Below are positions 43,650-52,260 of a stretch of 64,000 bases of DNA, one piece after another (the first letter of the stretch is position 1; every line of letters starts with the position of its first letter). Origin of the DNA: Ectobius pallidus. Taxonomy: Eukaryota > Arthropoda > Insecta > Blattodea > Ectobiidae. The stretch is taken from the NCBI GenBank assembly GCA_964059195.1, contig CAXKWD010000001.1, positions 220,914,484 through 220,978,483 of the forward strand, written 5' to 3'. The position numbers and the translations under genes are program-made. The notes under the pieces were generated by a model that saw only the letters and a program-made list of their open reading frames with translations, did no database searches and had not been told where the DNA came from.

Positions 43650-43914
43650 AACAATCTCTTATCATAGGCATGGGTCCATCCCAGCAATCGTGAACAGGGT
43701 AATGTTTATCACATCTAAGACACTCTTTAACTATTGCACTACGTTGCACACTTTGAGGGAGTTTATCGTACACTAGATAGATAGTTTGAGCAGCACAAGA
43801 AGCTAAAAATTCCGGGGATAACTCAGTCAATTCTTCTGTAGTATGATGAATAAGGGTTCTATTGATCAACAACTTCTTCACTGCAGAACATTCTAGAGAC
43901 GAGGACGAGTCCAT
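43630..43914 (-). CDS. Small Cys-rich putative zinc-binding protein
   Basis: A 94-aa protein that I cannot assign to a family. The C-terminal third has two CxxC pairs, C65/C68 (CLRC) and C88/C91 (CYGC), with H71, H75 and C77 between, a likely zinc ribbon. It is the first gene of the overlapping block that runs to the penton. Its ATG (43914) is only three bases downstream of the A of an initiator TCAGT, which has a TATA box at the normal distance inside the end of the polymerase gene. Confidence 0.7.
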   Translation of the reverse strand: MDSSSSLECSAVKKLLINRTLIHHTTEELTELSPEFLASCAAQTIYLVYDKLPQSVQRSAIVKECLRCDKHYPVHDCWDGPMPMIRDCYGCRKV

Positions 43915-43916
43915 AC

Positions 43917-43949
43917 TGACACGGTACTTTCTCCTCGTCTTTATTTATA
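43917..43949 (-). promoter_or_regulatory. TATA/initiator promoter embedded in the polymerase stop
   Basis: TATAAATA runs 43949-43942 and TCAGT has its A at 43917, 32 nt from the TATA start. The TATA box is also the last codons and stop of the polymerase gene (Tyr-Lys-stop), and the same bases contain an AATAAA. It would drive the block of overlapping genes beginning at 43914, with a leader of about three nucleotides. Confidence 0.55.
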
Positions 43950-46900
43950 CCCATAAGGGTGGGAGTCGAACCCACCGCTAAGTCTGCGTCTTTTCCTGAA
44001 GCAGAGACGATACATTTTATCCTCAGGCTCCGAAACTATGCTAGGACCGGCCTTTCTCTTTATTTTCTTTTCGGTTCTCACAGAGACAGTAGCACTGTGA
44101 TCACCGTTCAAAACCATGTTCTTGATAGTTTCGAAATTCACAATCTGTAAAGCCTTATAATTTAAGGTAATACCTCTAACTTTACAGACAGATTTTGAGG
44201 TGTTTTCGGATGGAACAAGTACCTTGTAACCATAGTTCTTTGGACCTCCGGTAGCAAATTCGGAAATGTATGCGTCAGGCCCATCGTCAGTAAGTTCGTC
44301 TGTCATGTCTCCTAAATAATCACCTATAGGTACTGTGTATTCGTCATTAGGTGTCTGCGTGTAAATCACGCTGTCAGTGTCGCAGTACAGAGCTCTACGC
44401 TGCAACTGTTTAAGGTAGGAATAGATTTCCATTCTACCGCCTGTCGTCACATAGGCCCCATGAACCACACTGGTGTGAGGAAGAGTAACCTGTTCCTCTT
44501 CGATAGGGATCCACGAAATCCACACGACTTCATCGTTTGCAAATAGGAGTCTTCTAATTTCTATCCCCGGTGTCGTGAGGAACCTGTACAATTCTAAAGG
44601 GTCTTTAACAAGTTTTGTCTTGCATCTGTCAGGATTCTCAACGAGCTTCCCCCAGAAGGAATTCAGACATAACTTGCTAATAGTCCTCTTCCCAGCATTC
44701 TTTTCGATTTGTGTGGGGTCTAACTGAATGCCTTCATGCTTAAAAAACAAATCGATATATTTCTTTTTTTCTGTCTCTGTTGTCACCCAAGTAGGGTATC
44801 CGCTGGACTCTGTTTTGATTTTTAGGAACAGGTTAATATAGTCCACGAACAAACCACCCTCGCGGGTTTCACGAGAGTACATTGTAGTTTTGTACTCTAG
44901 AAATTCGTGGACTTTCATCACGGAATAACCGTTCTGAACAGCTAATCTCACCTCGTCCACAATCCAGGTACCAGTGAGAGCCCTCTCTTCCTCATTAGCA
45001 TGAGTGCAGGTCCCTTGCTCTAAGGTAATAGCGCAGGAACGGCAAAGGGGAAACAAGAGCTTACCACCCCACCTGAAAGGCAAAACGGGATGGTAGAGCT
45101 TTTGCGGAGGAAGGACCGTGCATTTGATAACACCTTCTTTGCTTAACATGTGGTTGACATCCACACACTGATCCCCCACGTAAACAGTGGGATGTCCTAC
45201 AGGAAATTTATTGTATTTGCAGACATAAGGGTATAACGACATAATGTCTGCGTACAGGATTTTTTCGTATTGTTTCTCGTCCACCTTGTGGAAAAGGCGC
45301 ATAGCCTCCGTTCGCCCACCGTAGACCGAGTCTCTCATGACCAGAGGAGCATCACCTATCATTGGGTCATCTTTCAGCGCTGGAAATTCTTCAAGTATGA
45401 GATCAAATTTACACTCCCACATGGCGTGAACAGTATAACCACATGATCTGATCTTCTCCAATCTGGTCATGGTGTTCTCATATCTCTCGGCAAGGGTTTC
45501 GGAAGAATCCATCATGGGTACGTCTCTGTTTGGTCTACAGAGACATCCGTGATAATAACATCCGAGAAATTCAAAAACCTCTCGTGTTTCTTCACAGAAA
45601 CCGTCTACTTTCCATTGAGGGAATTCGGGTAGGCGAACTTCTCTACCGTTACCCGCATGACGGATGATTACGTTCCTCTCCTTGGCTTCGTGGATAAGCC
45701 ACATGAGGGATTTCTTAGAATGCCTGTCTGCTTTACGATAGCCGCAGGGAGGAACCAAACCTATGGTTTTGGGTTTGAGAAAAGTTTTACGAAAGATTTT
45801 GTTACAGGCCGACGCAATAGTAATGGCCTCTGCAAAAATGTCTATCTTGGCTATTTCCCAAAAGAGGGATTTGAAGAGAGTGCAGGCTTCTCTCAACACT
45901 GTAACGTCGGCCCTGCAATACTTTTCCAATTCTTTTTTGTTGTCAAACTCCTCGTTTTCGACAGACTTATGCCAATCTAGAAAAACTTCTCGGTCTTTCT
46001 CAGACATGGAGTCAAGTCCGTAAAACGATTTGTCAGGATGCGGACCAACGTAATTGAGGTTTTGACTGGTATTGAAATAATGCGGGTAATAACCTTTGGC
46101 AATGTCGGTTAAGCCGAATGTCTTAGGGAAACTTCGCAGAGGGAGTGGAATGAAGTTTAAACTGTCTAAAAAGACGAAATGTTCAAACTTCATGCACAAG
46201 ATTTTGCATCCTGACATGACCAAGTCGGGAATCCACTTTTCCTTCATAGCGAAGTCGAGAATAAACTGTAGATCGTAAGCTCTTGCGTTGTGTGCAATGA
46301 CGATGAGCTTTTTGAACTGGGGTCTGTGTATTCTCAGATATTCCATGAAACCACGGATGGGATCTTCCCAAAATGAATGAAAACGTGGTCCACAATTTGT
46401 ACAATACGCGTCCTTGGACGACTCACAGTGGGAACAAGATTGTTGTGCACACAGTAAATTAGGGACATGAAGAAAAGTATTGCCTTTCACTAGCGTGTTT
46501 TGAGTTGACTCTATATCGTAATAGATATATAAAATCTTATCAGAACGATCAGTGTTTTTCAAAGGGGCCATGTAACATTCGTGTCCTGTGTCAGGCTCAT
46601 AAGAATTACAATTACTGCAGTAAGTTTTAAAACATTCATGTCTCTTCCTGTAAGTTTTAAACTTACCGCAATCTTTACAACTCTGTAGAGCCATACATAC
46701 ACTGCGTCCCTCGATGAGGTTACGTTTGTGATTATCTAAGCATACTTTTCCACGGAAAAGTCTCCTACATACATCACAAAACATAGACTTCACGTTTTCG
46801 GGACATGGAGGAGTAGATCTACAGGAAAAGCAAACGTGCTCACAACAATGTTGCGCACCACGTTCGAACCCTTTATTACACCCTTCACAGATGTGGCGCT

Positions 46901-48473
46901 GGGCCATAGCTCCTTTTATATTAACAATTGTATGGTAATGACGTTCGTCTGGGTCATATACAAGGTATAGTCTTTTTTTGTCTTGTCCATTGTTTCCGTC
47001 AAATATCACTCTATCGAGATTAAAACCTTCGTACACCACTAGTCTGTATGAATTATGAAAATGATTTTGAAATTCCTGAAGCTCAGGGATTCCTCCTCCT
47101 TTAGAGAGATCTACACCAGATTCTCTCAAAAGAGCTTCGACTTTTGTCTTGATTTTCTTATTGGTCATGTTACGATACATATAATTAGAATAGTTAGGGT
47201 CTCCATCCACTTTAGCAATTGCCATTACAATAGCGAAAGCAAGGCAGTTTAGCGTTGCTTTAATAAAAACAACACTCTTTTTCAAAAGGGCAAGTGCACT
47301 AGTCGTACGAGCCCTCCTAGCTACTCCTGAAGGTCTTCCATTACCGTTAGGCATGTGGACAATATCTACAACCAAACGTAAACGATCGATAGCGTTGAAG
47401 CGCGCGTTCGACTGGCACACTTTATGAACTACACTTCTGATCACATCAATGCTGAACTGATCCTTACGCCGGAAACTGAAACCTATCGGTTTATCGACAG
47501 AATTGTCCTCGTTGAAGATCGTTAAACCGAACAGATCACTGTCTCTAGCATCTGCTAACGCATGGTCTACAGCTTCTTTAATACCTTTTTCGAAATGGTT
47601 AGATCCTTCACCGTCTACAGGTTCTTTGAGTTGGATGACCAACTGCACACCTACAGCGTCAAATCTCTTGTACTCTTTGCGAGTATTTTCGAGAATTGAA
47701 AACATGGTAGGAGGTGACCCTTCTTCCAACTCGTTTTCACTTCCCTGATTTGATCCTTGGTCTGAAATTGGTTCATCATTGTGCTCCGAAAATGAAGGTG
47801 AGATGTCTCTCTCAGAATGAGAAGGAGTATCCCTAACTCTACATTCTGAAGATTCGGTATCCTGAAATGTGTAAGATTCAGGCTCTTCAACATCAGTGTA
47901 GTTTGTAGGTTGTGAATCCACATCCCTTAATGAAGTTTGTGATTCCACATCCTCTACTGTATAGACCGAAGGTTCGGTATCCCGAATCGTATAAGTTTCA
48001 GGATCATCACTAACGTTGTACGTTGTAGATTGTGATTCCTCATCTCTAACTGTATAGAGGGAAGGTTCGGTATCCCGAATCGTATAAGTTTCAGGTTCAT
48101 CACTAAAGATGTACGTTGTAGATTGTGATTCCTCATCGCTAACTGTATAGAGGGAAGGTTCGGTATCCCGAATCGTATAAGTTTCAGGTTCATCACTAAA
48201 GATGTACGTTGTAGATTGTGATTCCTCATCGCTAACTGTATAGATGGAAGGTTCGGTATCATGAATCGTATATGTTTCAGATTCATCACTAACCGTGTAG
48301 GTTCCAGTTTGTGAATCCTGAAGCGTATATGTTGCAGGATCCGAATCCAAAACAGTGTAGGTTTGAGGTTCCGAATCGTGTACAGTATAGACTTCGGGTT
48401 CAGACTCATATAAAGTGAAATTATCACCATCATCATCGGATGAAACTAAATCTATTGTATTGTTAGAAGACAT
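43941..48473 (-). CDS. POLB: Protein-primed family B DNA polymerase with repeat-rich N-terminus
   Basis: A 1510-aa Polinton polymerase that would replicate the element. Residues 20-210 are an acidic Tyr-Thr repeat region (three 31-aa/93-bp units plus degenerate ones). Residues 7-15 (IDLVSSDDD) look like a SUMO-interacting motif. Residues 265-520 are the usual insect Polinton N-terminal domain. Residues 529-633 hold many CxxC-type cysteines. Exonuclease: D653/E655 (YYDIEST), N729/D734 (AHNARAYD), Y852/D856 (YCRAD). Polymerase: D1076 (DIMSLYP), K1267-N1271 (KLCLNSFWG), D1365/D1367 (YCDTDS). All catalytic motifs are intact. A TATA box and a 105-bp 5'-UTR intron lie upstream. Confidence 0.96.
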   Translation of the reverse strand: MSSNNTIDLVSSDDDGDNFTLYESEPEVYTVHDSEPQTYTVLDSDPATYTLQDSQTGTYTVSDESETYTIHDTEPSIYTVSDEESQSTTYIFSDEPETYTIRDTEPSLYTVSDEESQSTTYIFSDEPETYTIRDTEPSLYTVRDEESQSTTYNVSDDPETYTIRDTEPSVYTVEDVESQTSLRDVDSQPTNYTDVEEPESYTFQDTESSECRVRDTPSHSERDISPSFSEHNDEPISDQGSNQGSENELEEGSPPTMFSILENTRKEYKRFDAVGVQLVIQLKEPVDGEGSNHFEKGIKEAVDHALADARDSDLFGLTIFNEDNSVDKPIGFSFRRKDQFSIDVIRSVVHKVCQSNARFNAIDRLRLVVDIVHMPNGNGRPSGVARRARTTSALALLKKSVVFIKATLNCLAFAIVMAIAKVDGDPNYSNYMYRNMTNKKIKTKVEALLRESGVDLSKGGGIPELQEFQNHFHNSYRLVVYEGFNLDRVIFDGNNGQDKKRLYLVYDPDERHYHTIVNIKGAMAQRHICEGCNKGFERGAQHCCEHVCFSCRSTPPCPENVKSMFCDVCRRLFRGKVCLDNHKRNLIEGRSVCMALQSCKDCGKFKTYRKRHECFKTYCSNCNSYEPDTGHECYMAPLKNTDRSDKILYIYYDIESTQNTLVKGNTFLHVPNLLCAQQSCSHCESSKDAYCTNCGPRFHSFWEDPIRGFMEYLRIHRPQFKKLIVIAHNARAYDLQFILDFAMKEKWIPDLVMSGCKILCMKFEHFVFLDSLNFIPLPLRSFPKTFGLTDIAKGYYPHYFNTSQNLNYVGPHPDKSFYGLDSMSEKDREVFLDWHKSVENEEFDNKKELEKYCRADVTVLREACTLFKSLFWEIAKIDIFAEAITIASACNKIFRKTFLKPKTIGLVPPCGYRKADRHSKKSLMWLIHEAKERNVIIRHAGNGREVRLPEFPQWKVDGFCEETREVFEFLGCYYHGCLCRPNRDVPMMDSSETLAERYENTMTRLEKIRSCGYTVHAMWECKFDLILEEFPALKDDPMIGDAPLVMRDSVYGGRTEAMRLFHKVDEKQYEKILYADIMSLYPYVCKYNKFPVGHPTVYVGDQCVDVNHMLSKEGVIKCTVLPPQKLYHPVLPFRWGGKLLFPLCRSCAITLEQGTCTHANEEERALTGTWIVDEVRLAVQNGYSVMKVHEFLEYKTTMYSRETREGGLFVDYINLFLKIKTESSGYPTWVTTETEKKKYIDLFFKHEGIQLDPTQIEKNAGKRTISKLCLNSFWGKLVENPDRCKTKLVKDPLELYRFLTTPGIEIRRLLFANDEVVWISWIPIEEEQVTLPHTSVVHGAYVTTGGRMEIYSYLKQLQRRALYCDTDSVIYTQTPNDEYTVPIGDYLGDMTDELTDDGPDAYISEFATGGPKNYGYKVLVPSENTSKSVCKVRGITLNYKALQIVNFETIKNMVLNGDHSATVSVRTEKKIKRKAGPSIVSEPEDKMYRLCFRKRRRLSGGFDSHPYGYK
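47910..48420 (-). repeat. 93-bp coding minisatellite in POLB
   Basis: The block around gatgtacgttgtagattgtg recurs at 48108 and 48201 (93-bp spacing, in frame), with an older diverged unit near 48015 and shorter derivatives on both sides. It encodes the Asp/Glu/Ser/Thr-Tyr repeats at residues about 20-210. Confidence 0.85.
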
Positions 48474-48539
48474 TTTTAAAGGGTCAAACTAATTTTACAC
48501 CTGAGACTGCAGAAATAACTCTATTCTACTCGTTGAACA

Positions 48540-48644
48540 CTGGGGAAAAAATAAATTATTAGAGACTTATACAATCGTAGATGAATATCTAGACCAATAA
48601 ATAATTACCCAGGGAATGGAGATTGCTTTATATTCAAGACTCAC
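48540..48644 (-). other. Predicted 5'-UTR intron of POLB
   Basis: On the minus strand, donor AAAAG|GTGAGT starts at 48644 and a pyrimidine-rich acceptor TTTTTTCCCCAG ends at 48540 (105 bp). It lies between the predicted transcription start near 48713 and the ATG at 48473. Size and signals agree with the other introns in the element. Confidence 0.65.
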
Positions 48645-48710
48645 CTTTTTTTCACATACAGTTGACACCTTACAGTTTCACTCGTTGTCGATAGAGGTTC
48701 AGTGACAAAC

Positions 48711-48746
48711 TGTGAAAGAAAGCAATCTATTCAGTCTATATATATA
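48711..48746 (-). promoter_or_regulatory. Predicted POLB promoter
   Basis: A run TATATATATA at 48746-48737 is followed about 31-33 nt later by an initiator-like TTCACA (A at 48713). The predicted mRNA then has a short exon, the 48540-48644 intron and a 66-nt exon before the ATG. Confidence 0.5.
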
Positions 48747-48933
48747 CAGGGAAATGGTGTAAGTGTGTAAGTTAACAGATTTCTAAAATATGAATCATAC
48801 GATTATATTACAACAGGATCTGAATAACTGTATTAAAAATAACCTCTACGTAGGTTGTTAAACAAAGTCGTCATCTCACGAAAATTCTGTTAGGGTCTTA
48901 CATTTATGTCGCATCAAGTTTTGAAAATAATTA

Positions 48934-49177
48934 ACGTAATTAGGTCAGTAAACAAACTCATACTCACACGAGATCCTGTTCCGGCATATAATTCTAAATA
49001 TAATTAAAATGTAGGAACATGTCATAACAAGCTTTGTACGAAAACATGTTCAGCCACGTAATTAGGTCAGTAAACAAACTTTCACTCGCACGAGATCCTG
49101 TTCTGGCATATAATTCTAAATATAATTAAAATGTAGGAACATGTCGTAACAAGCTTTGTATGAAATCATGTTCAGGC
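48934..49177 (+). repeat. Two tandem 122-bp repeats
   Basis: acgtaattaggtcagtaaac occurs at 48934 and 49056. The two units match nearly throughout (cacgagatcctgttc, aattaaaatgtaggaacatg). A partial third unit may follow. Confidence 0.85.
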
Positions 49178-49247
49178 ATCTAGTTCTATTTTCAAAGAAG
49201 AAAGTTGAGTATGTTTATAGAGGGGGAAACCCGTTACTTGATATCTG

Positions 49248-49280
49248 TATAAAAGGTTTGACTTTACTGTTCTGTCATTC
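49248..49280 (+). promoter_or_regulatory. Divergent plus-strand TATA/initiator promoter
   Basis: TATAAAA at 49248-49254 is followed by an exact arthropod initiator TCATTC with its A at 49277, 29 nt from the TATA start. It points rightward, opposite to every gene in the element, and the 109-bp array begins five bases after the predicted start. The first ATG downstream (49303) has ACC before it. Confidence 0.6.
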
Positions 49281-49281
49281 T

Positions 49282-50101
49282 CATTTGTTCGAATCGACTA
49301 CCATGACGTCCAAAACCTCTCTTTGGTCCAAATAGCTTAATTACACCCGTTGGGATGAATATGGATAGCTTATTGTTAAAAGGCATAACTCATTTGTTCG
49401 AATCGACTACCATGACGTCCAAAACCTCTCTTTGGTCCAAAGGGCTTAATTACACCCGTTGGGATGAATATGGATAGCTTATTGTTAAAAGGCATAACTC
49501 ATTTGTTCGAATAGACTACCATGACATCCAAAACCTCTCTTTGGTCCAAATGGCCTAATTACACCCTTTGGGATGAATATGGATAGTTTATTGTTAAAAG
49601 GCATAACTCATTTGTTCGAATCGACTACCATGACGTCCAAAACCTCTCTTTGGTCCAAAGGGCCTAATTACACCCTTTGGGATGAATATGGATAGCTTAT
49701 TGTTAAAAGGCATAACTCATTTGTTCGAATCGACTACTATGACGTCCAAAACCTCTCTTTGGTCCAAATGACCTAATTACACCCTTTGGGATGAATATGG
49801 ATAGTTTATTGTTAAAAGGCATAACTCATTTGTTCGAATCGACTACCATGACGCTCATAACGTTTCGTCGGTCCAAATGGCCTAATTGAAACCTTTGGGA
49901 TGAATTGGGGATAGCATAGTGCTAAAGGGCGTAACTCAAATTGTTAGAAACGACTACCATCACGTCCATAACCTCTCCTTGGTCCACATGGCTTAATTAC
50001 AGCCATCGGTATGAATCGAGAATAGTATAGTGTTAAAAGGCGTAACTCAATTGTTCGAATCGACTACCATGACGACCATAACGTTTCGTTGGTCCAAATT
50101 G
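49282..50101 (+). repeat. 109-bp tandem array with micro-ORFs
   Basis: Unit starts: 49282, 49391, 49500, 49609, 49718, 49827, 49937, 50048 (partial). Spacing is 109 bp for the first five intervals, then 110 and 111. The last three units are more diverged. Each unit contains cgactaccatgacgtcc or a variant. Units 2-4 have a 21-codon frame starting MTSKTSLWSK and ending WDEYG; units 1 and 5 stop after ten codons. The stretch tgacgtcc resembles a half CRE. Confidence 0.85.
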
Positions 50102-50900
50102 TTTTAAGTTTAAAATTAAGGATCATTGATAATATACAATATGGATTTTTAAAGACACAATTGTAGTTAAACAACATAAATAAAAATCTTACCTTAGATA
50201 CAGATGTTTTTTTTTTTTCTGGAAGAAGACGCCTTTGATGCAGTAACAGTTTCAATCAGTTGTAGAGATACAGCCACTTACGATTATACACACAGTATGT
50301 GAGAACGTTTGCCAAAAACGCCTCTCATTTATACCCTGTTGAGGAGTTACAATTAGCATCCAGGATGTTTGTGTGTGTGTGTGTGTGTGTGTGTTGCAAT
50401 CACTTCCTTGTGTTAATTTGGTTATGTTCTAGAATAGTTTTAAGATCTGTGTCATCAATGCGGACTTAAATACAAGTTCAATACGGATGTTAACGGATGT
50501 GGTGAAAGTGAGATGTGGTGAAAGTGAGATGACCTACATATTCTTATACTATTTATACTGTGTCGGTTGCTAGAGGTGTTATGAAAATAAACTAGACCAG
50601 GATGTTTGCATAGATGTTATCTATAATAGAATTCTTTCTGTATATAACTGCAAGGGAACCTTCCCATACTGGTACCACAATATTTCATGTGAAAATAAAT
50701 AATTATTTTTTCTGAAAAATGTAAGTTTTATTTCAGCCTTTCATCATCAGCTCCTATCCAAAAGGCTAAAACATGTAATTAGGTCTAATGGTGTCTAGTA
50801 TTATTTAAAGCCATTTTATCATGAAATCTAATTTAAAGACAATATTTTAATTTCTGAATTTAAAAAGTAGTCACTGTATTAGGAAGGGGAAGCTGTTTAA
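50102..50900. other. Non-coding stretch with GT microsatellite
   Basis: Apart from the leader exon (50193-50300) it contains (GT)n at 50371-50393 and no gene. Confidence 0.6.
50193..50333 (-). promoter_or_regulatory. Predicted promoter and ATG-free leader exon
   Basis: TATAAATG runs 50333-50326 on the minus strand and TCACAT has its A near 50300. The following ~108 nt contain no ATG and end at a strong donor CTAAG|GTAAGA (exon end 50193). An untranslated leader exon 1.7 kb upstream of POLB could be spliced to the acceptor at 48540 or to later ones. Splicing partners are inferred. Confidence 0.45.
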
Positions 50901-51260
50901 CAGTTTTGGCACTACACAAAATTCAGAAAGGGAGATGGTTAACAGTTTTGGCGCTGCATCCATAAAATGAAGACGCCCTACCGTAAACAAAATTCTGAAT
51001 TAAAAAGTACTCTCTGTATTCGTAATGCGAGTTGTTTAACAGTTTTGGCGCTGCATCCATAAAAGAAGATGGTCTACCGTACACAAAATTCTGAATTAAA
51101 AAAGTAGTCACTGTATTCATAATGGTAGTTGTTTAACAGTTTTGGCGCTGCATCCATAAAATGAAGACGGCCTATCGTACACAAAATTCTGAATTAAAAA
51201 GTACTCTCTGTATTCGTAATGCGAGTTGGTTAACAGTTTTGGCGCTGCATCCCTAAAAAT
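50901..51260 (-). repeat. 97-bp subterminal repeats beside the right TIR
   Basis: cagttttggc occurs at 50901 (degenerate), 50943, 51040, 51137 and 51234; the last four are spaced exactly 97 bp. Units share gcgctgcatccataaaa, ccgtacacaaaattctgaat and actctctgtattcgtaat. The unit at the TIR edge is the only one present at the left end of the element. Confidence 0.85.
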
Positions 51261-51791
51261 AAGTTGGCCTACCGTACACAACATTCAGAATTAAAAAAAA
51301 GTAGGCGCAACTATATAAGACAATAGTAGTAGTAAAATTTCGACTTAGATCACTCATGCATTAAATATACAATTTCAACTTAGCATACTGTTACATTTAA
51401 TAATTTTGAATTTGGCGCCATCTTGATAACAATTTTGAATTTTCAAATATCCCGCCATAAAATTTCGACTTAGCTCACTTTTGCATTAATTTCGACTTAG
51501 CACACTCTTGCATTTATAAAATTTTGAATTTCGCGCTAGCCGCCATCTTGTTCCGGAACAGGAAGATCCGCCATATTGTTCCGGAACAGGAAGATCCGCC
51601 ATTTTGTTCCGGAACAGGAAGATCCGCCATTTTGTTCCGGAACAGGAAGATCCGCCATTTTGTTCCGGAACAGGAAGTGCCGCCATCTTGGAGGGGAAGT
51701 GATGACGTAACCACCCCTCCCCCCACTCCTATGACGTCATTATCCCCACCCCGTTTCCCCTACCGGGCTTCAAAGCTAGGCATATACTACT
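51226..51791 (-). repeat. Polinton right terminal inverted repeat
   Basis: Inverse of 36168-36734. It contains the same five-unit 28-bp array (about 51539-51689) and the CRE palindrome atgacgtcat at 51731-51740. Ends in ACT followed by the target duplication. Confidence 0.95.
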
Positions 51792-51797
51792 ATCGCT
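51792..51797 (+). repeat. Polinton target duplication, right
   Basis: atcgct, identical to 36162-36167. Confidence 0.95.
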
Positions 51798-52260
51798 AAA
51801 CGTTATTGGTCAATTCAGACACGCTAAAATATTTTCATGCAGTGTTCAGCAGAAACAATATTATGTAAAATCACATAAGTATCTATATCAGGTTTTTAAT
51901 CGCAGCCTCGTGACAACTGAATGCGCAAATCTCGGATTGCAGCCACTTGTTTTACATGGAATATGAAGCGAGCGAATACCATTGTCTATGCACAGGGTAT
52001 CACACAAGCCCCCCCCCCCTCAGACGAGTGGTAGACGGAACATAATGGATGTTACATTAGCTCAGGCAAGGAAACAATAGAGTCCGTTACACAATAGCAT
52101 TGTGGTTTGTACTGTTACCGCCCATCCCACACTCACTGCAGTGCTAAACGCCAAGCATTTATGTAGCTTTTATAGAGTTTGACCGTTCTAAAAAGGAAAC
52201 CTGAAGAAAACAAAAACCAGTACATCTGTCTCACTGTAGCACATTACTCATATCACCTAA
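51798..52260. other. Flanking DNA, no gene seen
   Basis: Right flank of the Polinton. Contains a C homopolymer near 52008-52018. No open frame or repeat that I recognise. Confidence 0.45.

Larger units (their letters stand above)
36168..51791 (-). mobile_element. Complete Polinton/Maverick element (endogenous adintovirus-like)
   Basis: A 15,624-bp element with AGT...ACT ends, inverted repeats of about 567 bp and a perfect 6-bp target duplication. It encodes the full Polinton core on one strand: family B polymerase, rve integrase, packaging ATPase, adenain-like protease, and major and minor capsid-type proteins, plus four small or unknown proteins. None of the large genes has a stop or frameshift. 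The first ~460 bp of the two TIRs look identical by eye. Together these point to a recent insertion that may still be able to move or form particles. All genes run right to left; the right 3.3 kb and left 0.9 kb are non-coding. Confidence 0.97.

Noticed and set aside
47651..48436. Long minus-strand frames inside POLB in other phases
   Set aside because: Shadows of the 93-bp coding minisatellite; the POLB frame carries all catalytic motifs.
49282..50101. CRISPR-like array
   Set aside because: Units are contiguous 109-bp tandem repeats with no unique spacers, in a eukaryotic transposon.
50064..50255. 63-codon minus-strand frame starting with TTG
   Set aside because: It has no ATG and crosses a strong splice donor; better explained as a leader exon plus intron.
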